A stretch of DNA of 64,000 bases, from assembly GCA_011526105.1 (NCBI GenBank), contig WYAZ01000059.1, positions 92,737 through 156,736 of the forward strand, given 5' to 3'. Below the pieces are notes generated by a model. That model had not been told where the DNA came from. It did no database searches and saw only the letters and a list, made by a program, of their open reading frames with translations. Position numbers and translations under genes: made by a program. Within the stretch, counting starts at the first letter, position 1. Every line of letters begins with the position of its first letter. The DNA comes from Deltaproteobacteria bacterium. GTDB taxonomy: Bacteria > Myxococcota > Kuafuiibacteriia > Kuafuiibacteriales > Kuafuiibacteriaceae. Shown here piece by piece: positions 44,900 to 54,806 of this stretch.

Positions 44900-45577
44900 C
44901 TACGGCCCGGACGGAGGTCCAGAGAGCCCGAGATCAACGAGCCGCTCCCGCAGCGCTCGCATGAACGCCGGACCCGGGTCGCGTTTCGCGGTTCGATAGG
45001 TGGCGTTCTTCTCGCGCCAGTACGGGTGTGACTCCATACGTCGATACTCGTGGTGGCCGATGAGATGGGTGATGTCGTGCCGCGCCGAGAGCCAACGGAT
45101 CAGCGCTATGTTGGCCTCCAATTGAGCGGGGGTGAGCGGTGTCTCTTTGGTCCCGCCCACGTTCTCGATGCCGATGGCCAGGTGATTGAGACCGATCGTG
45201 TGACGAGCCATCTGGGTCTCGGGCATCAGCCGATGGATGCGGCCGTCCCGCGCGACCAAGAAGTGCGCGGAGACGTTCACCGCGCCCTGCTTCGCGAGGT
45301 GAGGGCGGTCCTTTCCCAGAAAGGGGCGTTCGAACGCGTGCAGCGAGGCCGGCAGCGTCGCGATGGCGGTGTGATGCACGACGATCACGCGAGGACGGAT
45401 CGAAAGGTCGGTGGCGCGTGGGTCCTCATGTGTGCGTCGGTATTCGAGCATGGCGCGCGTTCGGGCGTCGCTGAACGGGATGGGGAGATCAAGGATCTCA
45501 ACCGGCGGCGCCGCCTCGGGCCTCGGGCTCGAGAGCAGAGCCGCCGCGAGGAACACCGACCTCGGGAAGACAAACAC
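44900..45577 (-). CDS. N-acetylmuramoyl-L-alanine amidase (Amidase_2)
   Basis: A 225-residue exported zinc amidase of the PGRP/AmpD-like type that cleaves the MurNAc-L-Ala bond. A hydrophobic signal is at residues 2-22. The zinc/catalytic landmarks are VIVVHHTA, the MPETQMARHTIGLNHLAIGIENVG core, IGHHEYRR and KRDPGPAF, where Asp stands for the third zinc ligand. I set the start at GTG 45577: the longer frame lies inside the divergent gene at 45602. It may be a cell-wall recycling or lysis enzyme. Confidence 0.85.
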   Translation of the reverse strand: MFVFPRSVFLAAALLSSPRPEAAPPVEILDLPIPFSDARTRAMLEYRRTHEDPRATDLSIRPRVIVVHHTAIATLPASLHAFERPFLGKDRPHLAKQGAVNVSAHFLVARDGRIHRLMPETQMARHTIGLNHLAIGIENVGGTKETPLTPAQLEANIALIRWLSARHDITHLIGHHEYRRMESHPYWREKNATYRTAKRDPGPAFMRALRERLVDLGLSGPPSGP

Positions 45578-45601
45578 GGGCGCCGAGTGTAACAGAGGCG
45601 C

Positions 45602-46438
45602 ATGTCCGGATGTTTCCCAACGTTGGCCGTGTTGCTCCTCGGGCAGTATGCTTGGGGCCCGTCGCCGAAGGCCGAACCGCTCTCCTCGCGCATCGATGCC
45701 CCCTTGGGATTTCGCCGAATCGATCTCCCGCCCGAGAGCTTTGGGGCCTGGCTCCGCGCGTTTCCGACCCGACCCGGCCGCGAGCCGGTGCGCCTCTTTG
45801 ATGGACGCGAAAAGGGCAACCAGAGCGCGCACGTGCTCACCTTCGACATCGACGTGGGAAAGCGAGACCTGCAGCAGTGCGCGGACGCGGTGATGCGACT
45901 TCGTGCCGAGTACCTCTTTGCGATGAAGCGCACCAAGGACATCTGCTTTCGGTTCACCTCCGGCGACGCGGTTCCATGGCGAAGGTGGGCCGGCGGAGAG
46001 CGGCCGCGGGTCCGAGGTCGAAGCGTCGAGTGGGAGCCCCACGGCGCCTCCGCTGGACACCCGAGCTTTCGACGGTATCTCGATGCGATCTTCATGTACG
46101 CGGGAAGCGCCTCGCTGAGTCGCGAGCTCGAGAGCGGCATTGAACTCGCGCGTATTTTGCCGGGGGATGTTCTGATTCAGGGCGGCTTCCCTGGGCACGC
46201 GGTGATCGTCATGGACGTGGCCGAGAACGAGCGGGGTGAGCGGCGGTACCTGCTCGCGCAAAGCTATATGCCGGCTCAGGAGATCCATCTTCTTCGAAAC
46301 CCGAGCGCGGAGGGACCCTGGTACGACGCCCAGGCGAAGGGTTCCATCCCGACCCCGGAGTGGAACTTCCGCACGAGGGACCTCATGCGCTTCTCGGAGG
46401 TGGGATGTCCGGTTCACAGGGGCGCCAAACCGCTGTAG
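45602..46438 (+). CDS. DUF4846 domain-containing protein
   Basis: A 278-residue protein dominated by a DUF4846 domain: LPPESFGAWLRAFP, VRLFDGREKGNQSAHVLTFDIDVGKRDLQQCADAVMRLRAEYLF, ICFRFTSGD, GDVLIQGGFPGHAVIVMDVA and LLAQSYMPAQEIHLL near the end. The family is found in many bacteria without an assigned function; the GHAVIVMD and AQSYMPAQ elements recall NlpC/P60-like papain folds. A weak signal is present. It is followed 9 nt later by the amidohydrolase and divergent from the amidase. Confidence 0.85.
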   Translation: MSGCFPTLAVLLLGQYAWGPSPKAEPLSSRIDAPLGFRRIDLPPESFGAWLRAFPTRPGREPVRLFDGREKGNQSAHVLTFDIDVGKRDLQQCADAVMRLRAEYLFAMKRTKDICFRFTSGDAVPWRRWAGGERPRVRGRSVEWEPHGASAGHPSFRRYLDAIFMYAGSASLSRELESGIELARILPGDVLIQGGFPGHAVIVMDVAENERGERRYLLAQSYMPAQEIHLLRNPSAEGPWYDAQAKGSIPTPEWNFRTRDLMRFSEVGCPVHRGAKPL

Positions 46439-46447
46439 AGCGAGGCG

Positions 46448-47896
46448 ATGCTCACCTGGCTCAAACGGGTGGTTCTCGCCCTCGGCATGTTGCTCATGGG
46501 CGTCGTGCTCGTGGTGTACCTCGCGCTTCGTCCGCCGAGGTTCTCCATACCGGAGCCGGCTCGACTCGAGTTCCTAGGCGTCACCATCGTCAATCCCGGA
46601 GAGCCGCCGCTCGTGGGACGCCGAGTGCTCATCGAGGGGGGCAAGATCGCGGAGATCACGGAAGCCGCTGACGGCCCCCATCGCGGGAAGTTTCTTCTCC
46701 CTGGACTCGTCGACCACCACATCCACGTCTCTCTGCTCTCGGATCATGCGGGCTTGCTCCTTCTTCGGCACGGAGTGACGGCCATTCGAGATCCCGGAAC
46801 CCCGGGCCAGGCGGTGATGGAGTACCGAAAGGCTTGGCGGCAAGGTGAACTCGCCGGGCCCCGGCTCTATGCCTGCGGGCTGCCGCTCGAAGGCGACCCG
46901 CCCACCTTCGGTGGCGCCCTCGTCGTCGGCACAACGACGCTCGCGAGGCAGCGGGCGATGGAGCAGGTCGCAGAAGGTGTGGACTGTCTCAAGGTCTACA
47001 ACACGCTCCGCCTGGACGCGCTCGAGGAAGTGACGAGGGTGGGAAAGCGCCTCGATGTCCCCGTCGTCGGCCACGTGCCGGTGGCCGTCGAGCTCGGCGC
47101 CTCGGGATTGAGTGCGGTGGAGCACCTGACGGGCTTGCCGGCGCCCTACACGGAGCTCGAGGCGCGCACTGAGGGCCTGTCGGGCTGGCTCGTCCGGTTC
47201 TCGGAAGCGGATGACGCGCGGCTCCGTCACTTCGCGCGCGTGTCTGCGGCGCAGAAGATCGCTCACACCCCAACGCTGGTGTTGTGGCACGCGATGCACG
47301 ACCGGCGCGGGTCGAGCGAGGGCGCTCCAAAGGAGCACGCCCTGATGCCCAGCTTCGTTCGCGAGGTCCTATGGGACGACGCGGCCCTGCCCACATACTA
47401 TCGCCTCGATGATCGCGGCCAGGCGGCGCTGGCGACGATGCTCGCGCGAACCGCCACCGTGGTGCAGGCGCTCGAGCGCGCGGGGGCACCCATCCTCGCC
47501 GGAACTGATGCGCCGACCCGAGTGGTCCCCGGGCACAGCCTGTGGCGCGAACTCTCGCTGCTCGAAGAGGCCGGTCTCTCCGCCGAGGAGGCGCTCGTCG
47601 CCGCGACGGTCGCCCCGGGAGCGCGGCTCGCGCCGGGTAAGCTCGGTCGAATCCAAGTCGGAGCTTTTGCCGATCTAGCGCTCTTCGCGAACAACCCAGC
47701 TCAGAATCTGAGTCAGCTCGAGTCGATCGAAGAGGTGGTTGTCGCGGGCCGCCGATATACGCGGTCAGAGCTCGACCTCATGGTCCGCTCGAGCCTCGAA
47801 CACTACGACGGATGGTTTGTATCTCGAGCTTGGGCCTTCATCGCGCGAGGGGTGCTTCGCACCATGAACGCGCAGGTCTCGGCCCCAGCTCCGTGA
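46448..47896 (+). CDS. Membrane-anchored amidohydrolase family protein
   Basis: A 482-residue metal-dependent hydrolase of the amidohydrolase superfamily. A membrane segment at about 8-27 anchors it. Metal ligands follow the superfamily order: DHHIHVS (H91, H93), the putative carboxylated Lys in CLKVYNT, GHVPVAV, VEHLTG, and the catalytic Asp in LAGTDAP. The C-terminal GRIQVGAFADLALFANNPAQNL belongs to the small beta domain. The imidazolonepropionase-like subgroup includes peptidases and lactonases; the substrate cannot be read. Confidence 0.83.
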   Translation: MLTWLKRVVLALGMLLMGVVLVVYLALRPPRFSIPEPARLEFLGVTIVNPGEPPLVGRRVLIEGGKIAEITEAADGPHRGKFLLPGLVDHHIHVSLLSDHAGLLLLRHGVTAIRDPGTPGQAVMEYRKAWRQGELAGPRLYACGLPLEGDPPTFGGALVVGTTTLARQRAMEQVAEGVDCLKVYNTLRLDALEEVTRVGKRLDVPVVGHVPVAVELGASGLSAVEHLTGLPAPYTELEARTEGLSGWLVRFSEADDARLRHFARVSAAQKIAHTPTLVLWHAMHDRRGSSEGAPKEHALMPSFVREVLWDDAALPTYYRLDDRGQAALATMLARTATVVQALERAGAPILAGTDAPTRVVPGHSLWRELSLLEEAGLSAEEALVAATVAPGARLAPGKLGRIQVGAFADLALFANNPAQNLSQLESIEEVVVAGRRYTRSELDLMVRSSLEHYDGWFVSRAWAFIARGVLRTMNAQVSAPAP

Positions 47897-47900
47897 GCGC

Positions 47901-49664
47901 TCAGTCCTCTTCGATGGGCTTTGGAAGATCGCCGGTCATGCGGTTCGTCGCGTCCTCGTAGCTCATGGGCTCGGCAAACAGGTAGCCCTGGCCGAGCTTG
48001 CAGCCCAGCAGTTGGAGCTGCTCGAGCTGTTCCTCCGTCTCGATCCCCTCCGCGATGACCTCGAGGTTGAGGTTCTTGGCCAAGGAGATGATCGCTTTGA
48101 CGATCTCGAGGCCGTCTCCCCGCGGCACCGTTCCCTGCACGAATCCGCGATCGATCTTCAGCGCATCGATGGGAAGCCGATGCAGGTGAGCGAGCGAGGA
48201 GTAGCCGGTGCCGAAGTCGTCCACGTAGAGGCGGCAACCCAGGTCACGCAAATGGGCCAGGAGGATCTGAGTCTCGAGCCCGTAGTCCATGATGACCGTC
48301 TCCGTGATCTCGAGTCGAAGGCACTCGGGCGGTAGTCCGGAGCGGAGCAGGGCTTCCTCGACCTGAACCGCGAACTCGGGGTGGGCGAACTGTCGATTCG
48401 AGACATTCACGCTCACAAACTCCGGGGCGTTCGCGCCGTGAAGGCGTCTCCATCCCGCGAGGGACTGACAGGCATCGTTCAGGATCCAGTTCCCCAGCGG
48501 AATGATCTGACCGGTGTCTTCAGCGACCTCGAGGTATTCGTCGGGTTTGATGAGCCCCCGCGACGGGTGACGCCACCGCATCAGTGCTTCGAAGCCCACG
48601 GTCGGGGCGTCCTTTGCGAGCCGAACGATGGGCTGGAAGTACGTGAGGAAGTCGCCGTTCTTCACGCCGCGCCTCAGGTCGGTCTCCACCGTCAAGCGCT
48701 TGACGACCTTGGCGTGCATGGTGTCATCGAAGACCACCTGTCGACCCCGGCCCTTGGATTTCGCGCGGTACATCGCGGTGTCGGCGTTCCGTAGGATCTC
48801 TTCCAAGGTAGCGGATCCGCGTATGCCCAACGCGATGCCGATGCTGGCCGAGGCGAAGACGTCTTGGCCCTGCAGGTCAAAGGGCATCGTGAGGGCGGCC
48901 TGCATGTGGTGGGCGACCTCAATCGCCGGCTGCGTCGTGCCTACCCCGCTGAGCAGCACCGTGAATTCGTCCCCGCCATGACGGGACAGCATGTGGTCAT
49001 CCGACAGGGTGTCTCTGAGTCTCCGGGCGATCAGGACCAGAAGCTCGTCGCCGGCCTGGTGCCCCAAGCTGTCGTTGACGATCTTGAATTGATCCAGATC
49101 CAGAAATATGACCCCAAAAGGAAGCTCGCTCCCGCGGTGGGCTCGCAACGCCTTCATGAAGGCCACGCGGTTTGGGAGCCCGGTGAGCGGATCATGCTCG
49201 GCCGCGTAGCGCAGTCGCTCCTCCATCTCCCGACGCTCCGTGATGTCGATGATCTGGGTGACCAGGTGAAGTGGGGCACCGGCGTCGTCGCGAATGAGGC
49301 CCGCCCGCGTCAAAGCGTGGACCGTGCGACCATCAGCGGTCAGATAGCGATGCTCGAGCTCGAAGTGCGGTATGCGGCCATCGACGAGCTCGTGGGTGAG
49401 CGCGTCCCTCTTCTCGAGGTCCTCTGCGTGTGTGATCTTCGCGTGGCTGAGTCCCTTGAGCGCCTCCCGGGCGTAGCCGAGGGTCTTGCAGAGCGCCTGG
49501 TTGACCTCGAGCAGAACGCTATCGAGGGAAGAGATGGCCATTCCGATGGGGGCGAGTTCGAAGACCAGCTCCAGCTCCCGTCCAATGACTCGCTCCGACC
49601 TGAGCTCCGAGGCGGAGGCCGCGCCCGATGAGTCCGGGCTCGGGGAACGAGCTTCGTCGCGCAT
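47901..49664 (-). CDS. PAS-GGDEF-EAL c-di-GMP turnover protein
   Basis: A 587-residue soluble signalling protein: PAS domain about 30-145, GGDEF about 150-315 with an intact GGDEF at 230-234 (SRHGGDEFTVLL), and EAL about 325-575 starting at FEALMRWRHP (EAL at 359-361). Later EAL landmarks LEITETVIMD and YVDDFGTGYSSL are intact. So it may both make and degrade cyclic di-GMP. The RxxD inhibitory site five residues before GGDEF is missing (SDDHMLS). The PAS ligand is unknown. It converges on the amidohydrolase. Confidence 0.92.
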   Translation of the reverse strand: MRDEARSPSPDSSGAASASELRSERVIGRELELVFELAPIGMAISSLDSVLLEVNQALCKTLGYAREALKGLSHAKITHAEDLEKRDALTHELVDGRIPHFELEHRYLTADGRTVHALTRAGLIRDDAGAPLHLVTQIIDITERREMEERLRYAAEHDPLTGLPNRVAFMKALRAHRGSELPFGVIFLDLDQFKIVNDSLGHQAGDELLVLIARRLRDTLSDDHMLSRHGGDEFTVLLSGVGTTQPAIEVAHHMQAALTMPFDLQGQDVFASASIGIALGIRGSATLEEILRNADTAMYRAKSKGRGRQVVFDDTMHAKVVKRLTVETDLRRGVKNGDFLTYFQPIVRLAKDAPTVGFEALMRWRHPSRGLIKPDEYLEVAEDTGQIIPLGNWILNDACQSLAGWRRLHGANAPEFVSVNVSNRQFAHPEFAVQVEEALLRSGLPPECLRLEITETVIMDYGLETQILLAHLRDLGCRLYVDDFGTGYSSLAHLHRLPIDALKIDRGFVQGTVPRGDGLEIVKAIISLAKNLNLEVIAEGIETEEQLEQLQLLGCKLGQGYLFAEPMSYEDATNRMTGDLPKPIEED

Positions 49665-49806
49665 GGGGCCTTTCGAGAGTAGCGCTGTGGGGCGACCCCC
49701 TCAAGTTGCCTACCGGTGACACCCGAAAGACCTCACATCCCTGAAGCCTGAAACTCGAAAAGCGGCACGACCGATGTGGGGTGAACAGGGGGGCGAAGGC
49801 GCCTAC

Positions 49807-52800
49807 CTATGGCGCAGTCGTCCCGGGAAGGGTGGGAGCCACGTTCTTTGCAGGGGCGGTGCTGGAGTCGCTCCCCTCACGCGCGCCCGCCGGCTCGCTC
49901 TGCCCCTGGAAGATTTCACGCAGCTTCGTCACGAGCGAGTCGTACGCCGAATACATCGTGGGCACGATGACGAGCGTGAGGAACGTGGCGAACGTGAGCC
50001 CGCTGATGATCGCGGTGCCCATGGGTCCCCAGAACTGGGTGTTCTGTGAGCCGATGCGGAAGTCCGGGTCGAAGGTCGTGAGGTAGCCGACAAAGTCGAT
50101 GTTGATCCCGAAGGTGAGCGGGATGAGGCCGAGCACCGTCGTGAGCGCGGTGAGCAGCACCGGTCTGAGGCGCGTAGCCCCCGCCTCGACGATGGCCTCC
50201 TTCTTACCCAGGCCGCGGTCTCGCAGCTGCATCGCGTAGTCGATGAGTACGATGTTGTTGTTCACGACGATGCCCGCGAGACTGATGATGCCGATGAAGA
50301 TCATGATGCCGAACTCGGTCCGCGTGAGTACCAGCCCGAGCATGACGCCAATCATGCTGAGCGCCACTGCAGACATGATGATGAAGGGGCCGGCGAGCGA
50401 GTTGAACTGCGCGATCAAGATCATGAGGATCAGGCCGGAGCCGATGATCAGCGCGGTCGTGAGGAACGAGAAGCTCTCCTCCTGGTCCTTGTTCTCGCCG
50501 GTGTATGCCATGCGGTAGCCGGCCGGGAGCGCGGCCTCGAAGGCCTCGAGGTGCTTTCGAGTGGCGGCGAGCACCTGTTGAGGATTCGCGCCGGGGGCCG
50601 CGTTGCCCTGCACGGTGACCATCCGCTGTCGGTCCTTGCGGGTGATGGAGCCGAGACCGCTCCCCACACGAAAGTCCGCGACGGCTGAGAGTGGGATGGC
50701 CTGACCGTCCTTCACGACGGTGAGGCTCTTCACGGCATCCAGGCTCTTTCGGTCGAACTCTTCGAGCCGCACCGTGATGTCGTACTCATCCTCCCCGGTG
50801 CGGTACTTGCTTGCCTCGGTCCCATGAATGGCGGTGCGCACCGTGTTCGCGATGAGCATGGTGTTCAGGTTGAACTGGGCGGCTCGCTGTCGGTCGATGT
50901 GGACCGCGATCTCGGGTCGGCCGGTGTCCAGGTTGTCTCGCACGTCCACGAGCCCGGGGATGACGCCGGTCTCCGCTCCCGTCGCGATGAGGTCTTTGAC
51001 CTGGCTCGAAAGCTTCACGATCGTGGCGAAGTCTGGCCCCGAGACCTCGATGTTCACCGGCGGGCCGGTCGGCGGCCCCTGCTGGTCGCGCTGGATCTCG
51101 AACTCGGCGCTCGGGATGCCGCTGAGGCGCGCGCGCAGCTTCTCGAGCGTGGTGCGGCTCGTCTCCAGCCTCTGTTCGAAGTCGACGACGTTGAGCGTGA
51201 CCGAGCTGCGTTCGGGGCTGGTGTGTCCGCCGGCCATGGGGTCGTTGCTGATTCCCACCATGACGAGCGCGTTCTTGACGTTGGCTTTGGCGCCCGGGTC
51301 CTTCTCCAGGAGCTCATCGACGCGTTCCTGGAACGTCGAGGCCAACCGATTCGAGGCTTCGATGTTGGTGCCGAGCGGACCCTTCACCGCGACCCGCACC
51401 AAGGTGGGGTCGGTGTCGGGGAAGAACACAACCGGCGGGGGCGCAGCGGCAAAGAGGATGACGATCGCGAAGAGCCCGCCGAGCACCGTGTTGAGGAGAC
51501 GCGCGCGGTTGTCGGTCAGGATGAGATGCGTACGCCCGCCACCGAACATCATGCCCAGACCGCCGACGATCACGATCGTCAGCGGGAGCATCATGATGAT
51601 GAACATGGTCTCCACCGCGAGGGGCCTGGGGCTGATGTAGAGGATGATCAGCAGGCCGAGGATGAGCGCGCCGGCGACGAGGCCGGTCTTGACGCTCCTC
51701 CTTGCGCCGAGGAACACGGTCTCCAGGGTGTGAGTCATGATGCCGAGCAAGCCGAGCGCGAAGAGGAGGCCGCCCGGGGCCACGAGCACGAGTCCGGGGC
51801 CGGAGCCCAAGGCCGCCATGAGGATGCCGCCGGAGAAGAGCAGGCCAAAGCCCGCGGTGAACGCGAGCAGCGCCGAGACGTTTCTCAGATACGCATGTTT
51901 CACCGAGTAGTCGCGCTCGAGCATCATCCTGAGGAAGCCTCGATAGAAGACTACGATGTTGGGAAGGCCAGTTGTGATGAATCTGTCCGCGATCTTCTTC
52001 ATCACTCCGAAGTGAAGCGCGATGACTCCGGCGCCGCTGACCACGATGACCAGGAGCATCATGGGGCTGTATGCACCGATGAGAATAGCCACGACGAGCC
52101 CCACCGCCGCGAGTGCCCTGCGACCCGCGCGGCTTAGGCCTCGCCCGCTGCTTCGGCCTTCGACCTCACCCAGGTAACCGGTGATGACCGGGTTGATGAC
52201 CAAGGCTACGAAGAGCGAGGAGGTGAGGGTGACGATCAGGGTGAGGGGCATGAAGCCCATGAACTCGCCGATGATCCCTGGCCAGAAGAGCATGGGCACA
52301 AACGCTGCCACGGTGGTGGCGGTGGAGCTCACCACTGCCATGCCGACCTCGTTGGTCGCGAGGCGGGCGGCCTCGAACTTCGGATGCCCTTCCTCGATGT
52401 AGCGGTAGATGTTCTCGACGATCACGATCGCGTTATCGACGAGCATGCCGAGTGCGATGATCAGGCTGAAGAGGATGACGAAGTTCAGGGTCTGGCCCAT
52501 GGCCTGAAAGACGATGAAGCTCACCCCCATCGATAGAGGGATGGCCACTCCGACGAGCATCGACGTGCGCACCCCGAGGAAGAAGAGGAGGACTGCCACG
52601 ACGAACACCAGACCAGAGATGATGTTGTTCTCGAGGTCCTTGACGAGGTCGCGCACCATCTTGCTCTGGTCGCCGGTCATGAGGATCTGCGTGCCGGTGG
52701 GGAAGCTGAACTCGTCGACCACCTTCCGGACCGCTTCGGCCGTGTCCAAGATGTTGGTTCCCGAGCGCTTCTTGACGTTGAGCGCGATGACCTGGGCGTA

Positions 52801-53673
52801 GTGCTTCTGGTTGACCGCGACGAGTTCACCTTCTGGGCCGTCATCCTGAAGAACGCGAAGGCGCGCGTAGCTCGTCCTGTCTTTGAAGGCGAACTGGACC
52901 GACGCGATGTCTCGCATGAAGATCGGTTTGCGGTCGTGGGCCTTGATGACCAGGTCTTCGAGCTCCCGCGGATCCTCGAACTGGCCGTCGATGCGGATGA
53001 GATAGTTCAGGTGCTCGATGTCGACCGAGCCGCCGGGGATGTTGGTGTTCTCGTTGCGGACCGCGTTGATGACGTCCTCAAAAGCCAGGTCGTAGCCCTG
53101 CAGCTTGGCGAGGTCGACGTTGACTTGCACTTCACGCTCGAGCCCTCCGATGAGATCGACCTCGAGCACGCTAGGGATGGCCTCGAGCTCGTCCTGCAGT
53201 CGCTCCGCCACATCCTTGAGCCGCGAGAGCGGATAGTCCGCCGCCAAGTTCAGCGTCAGAATCGGGAACTCGGAGAGGTCAATCTCGGTGATCGACGGCT
53301 CCTCTGCGTCGGTCGGCAGATCGGGCTTGGCGAGGTCCACCTTGTCTCGAACCTTCTGCGTCGCCTCCGAGATCTTCACGTCCGGGTCGAACTCGATCAT
53401 CACCGTCGAGACGCCCTCGGTCGACGTCGACCGCATCTCCTTGATACCCGAGATCGCCTGGACCTCCTCCTCGATGGGCTGGGTGATCAGGCTCTCCACG
53501 TCGTCGGGACTCGCCCCCGGGTAGACCGTGGTGACGATGATGTTCGGGATCTCGATCGAAGGGTTGGACTCCTTCGGGAGCTTCACGTACGCGAGTACGC
53601 CTCCGAGACAGATGAGCGCAGTCAGGACCAAGACGCTCGTTCTGAGTTTGATGGCGGTGTCGGTGACCTTCAT
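49807..53673 (-). CDS. RND efflux permease with large membrane insertion
   Basis: A 1288-residue RND pump, about 250 longer than typical AcrB-type pumps. TM1 is at 11-30; porter domain 1 at about 35-340; TM2-6 at about 350-500 with the proton-relay LVDNAIVIVEN (D413). The extra part, about 505-735, holds roughly six more hydrophobic stretches (RALAAVGLVVAILIGAY, FTAGFGLLFSGGILMAAL, GLVAGALILGLLIILYI and others) before the normal PPPVVFFPDTDPTLVRV entry to porter domain 2. The C-terminal half is complete. It overlaps the adaptor gene by 4 nt and is the last gene of a three-gene operon. Confidence 0.92.
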   Translation of the reverse strand: MKVTDTAIKLRTSVLVLTALICLGGVLAYVKLPKESNPSIEIPNIIVTTVYPGASPDDVESLITQPIEEEVQAISGIKEMRSTSTEGVSTVMIEFDPDVKISEATQKVRDKVDLAKPDLPTDAEEPSITEIDLSEFPILTLNLAADYPLSRLKDVAERLQDELEAIPSVLEVDLIGGLEREVQVNVDLAKLQGYDLAFEDVINAVRNENTNIPGGSVDIEHLNYLIRIDGQFEDPRELEDLVIKAHDRKPIFMRDIASVQFAFKDRTSYARLRVLQDDGPEGELVAVNQKHYAQVIALNVKKRSGTNILDTAEAVRKVVDEFSFPTGTQILMTGDQSKMVRDLVKDLENNIISGLVFVVAVLLFFLGVRTSMLVGVAIPLSMGVSFIVFQAMGQTLNFVILFSLIIALGMLVDNAIVIVENIYRYIEEGHPKFEAARLATNEVGMAVVSSTATTVAAFVPMLFWPGIIGEFMGFMPLTLIVTLTSSLFVALVINPVITGYLGEVEGRSSGRGLSRAGRRALAAVGLVVAILIGAYSPMMLLVIVVSGAGVIALHFGVMKKIADRFITTGLPNIVVFYRGFLRMMLERDYSVKHAYLRNVSALLAFTAGFGLLFSGGILMAALGSGPGLVLVAPGGLLFALGLLGIMTHTLETVFLGARRSVKTGLVAGALILGLLIILYISPRPLAVETMFIIMMLPLTIVIVGGLGMMFGGGRTHLILTDNRARLLNTVLGGLFAIVILFAAAPPPVVFFPDTDPTLVRVAVKGPLGTNIEASNRLASTFQERVDELLEKDPGAKANVKNALVMVGISNDPMAGGHTSPERSSVTLNVVDFEQRLETSRTTLEKLRARLSGIPSAEFEIQRDQQGPPTGPPVNIEVSGPDFATIVKLSSQVKDLIATGAETGVIPGLVDVRDNLDTGRPEIAVHIDRQRAAQFNLNTMLIANTVRTAIHGTEASKYRTGEDEYDITVRLEEFDRKSLDAVKSLTVVKDGQAIPLSAVADFRVGSGLGSITRKDRQRMVTVQGNAAPGANPQQVLAATRKHLEAFEAALPAGYRMAYTGENKDQEESFSFLTTALIIGSGLILMILIAQFNSLAGPFIIMSAVALSMIGVMLGLVLTRTEFGIMIFIGIISLAGIVVNNNIVLIDYAMQLRDRGLGKKEAIVEAGATRLRPVLLTALTTVLGLIPLTFGINIDFVGYLTTFDPDFRIGSQNTQFWGPMGTAIISGLTFATFLTLVIVPTMYSAYDSLVTKLREIFQGQSEPAGAREGSDSSTAPAKNVAPTLPGTTAP

Positions 53674-54806
53674 GGAGCCTCGGGCCGACCGGAGTGGCGA
53701 GTCACCACCTCGACCGCGTCACCCGGGTTGAGCTGAGACTGGCCGAGCACCACGACCTCGTCGCCGGCCTGCAGCCCGCCCGCGATGACGACCTCCTTGT
53801 CGGAGTCGACCGCGAGGCGGACCGGCTTTCGGACTGCGCGGGCCATTCCGTCCGCCTTTTCGATCGCGAACACGGTAGCGCCGGTGTCATCGTAGAGCAC
53901 CGCGCTCAAGGGGAGCACCAGGGCGTTTTCATGCTTGGCACGGACGAGGAGCAGCTTCACGAGCATCTCGGGCTTGAGTCGTCCGTCCTCGTTCTCGAGT
54001 TCGATCTCGACGGTGAAGGTGCGGTTCTTGGGATCGATGGCCCCACCTACGAAGCCGACTCGGCCGGTCCTCGGCTCGAGCCCATAGGCGCCAAAGCTCA
54101 CCCGCGCTTCAGCTCCGGGCGCGAGGTCGGCCGCGTAGCGCTCGGGTACGCCCGCCTTGACGGTGAGGACCCGCGCGTTGGTGATGCGCACGACCGGTGC
54201 TCCTGGGCTCACCTGTTCTCCGGTCTTGATGAAGTGGTGCTCCACCCGCCCCGCGAAGGGGGCGACGATGCGGGTGTCCACGAGCTGCTTGCGCGCTCGG
54301 GCCTCGTTGGCCTTAGCTTGCGCGAGGTCGGCCTCGGAGCGGAGCAGCTGAGCTCGGATGTTCTCGAACTCGAGGGGGCTGATGACCTTCTTCTCGAGGA
54401 GGGGCTGTTGCCGATGGTGGTTGTCCTTGGCCAAGGCCAGGGCGGCCTCGGAGGCCTGAACCATCGCCTTGGCCTGATCGAGGTTTGCCTTCAGGACGGC
54501 GGCGTCGAGTTGGGCGATGAGGGCCCCGGCAGCGACGTGGTCTCCGAGTTCGAGCAGGCTCGTCACGGTGCCCGCGGACTGCGCTGAGAGCGTGGCGTCC
54601 TGCTTGGCCTCGAGCGAACCCGAAAGCTCGATGCGCTCTTCGAAGTCTCGAGCGGCCAGGACCTGAGTCTCGACGCGGACCGCCGGGGCGATCCGTGCAC
54701 CGGCGTCGAGGGTGGTCGGGGCGCGTGCGCCCGCCGGTTCGCATCCCGCGGCGCAGGCGAGGAGGGACAAGGAGGGCAGTAGAGAGCGTGCGGGCCTGGT
54801 GATCAT
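53670..54806 (-). CDS. RND efflux periplasmic adaptor (MFP) lipoprotein
   Basis: A 378-residue membrane fusion protein that links the RND pump and the TolC channel. The signal peptide ends in ACAAGC, a lipobox. The barrel-sandwich is at about 60-110 and 175-215 with SGSLEAKQDATLSAQSAGTV and RIVAPFAGRVEHHFIKTGEQVSPG; the alpha-hairpin at about 105-170 (LDQAKAMVQASEAALALAKDNHHRQQPLL); the beta-barrel and membrane-proximal domain after. Overlaps both neighbours by 4 nt. Confidence 0.93.
   Translation of the reverse strand: MITRPARSLLPSLSLLACAAGCEPAGARAPTTLDAGARIAPAVRVETQVLAARDFEERIELSGSLEAKQDATLSAQSAGTVTSLLELGDHVAAGALIAQLDAAVLKANLDQAKAMVQASEAALALAKDNHHRQQPLLEKKVISPLEFENIRAQLLRSEADLAQAKANEARARKQLVDTRIVAPFAGRVEHHFIKTGEQVSPGAPVVRITNARVLTVKAGVPERYAADLAPGAEARVSFGAYGLEPRTGRVGFVGGAIDPKNRTFTVEIELENEDGRLKPEMLVKLLLVRAKHENALVLPLSAVLYDDTGATVFAIEKADGMARAVRKPVRLAVDSDKEVVIAGGLQAGDEVVVLGQSQLNPGDAVEVVTRHSGRPEAP

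Noticed and set aside
46448..47896. Calling the amidohydrolase an imidazolonepropionase (hutI)
   Set aside because: It has a membrane anchor and no histidine-utilisation neighbours; only the superfamily level is supported.
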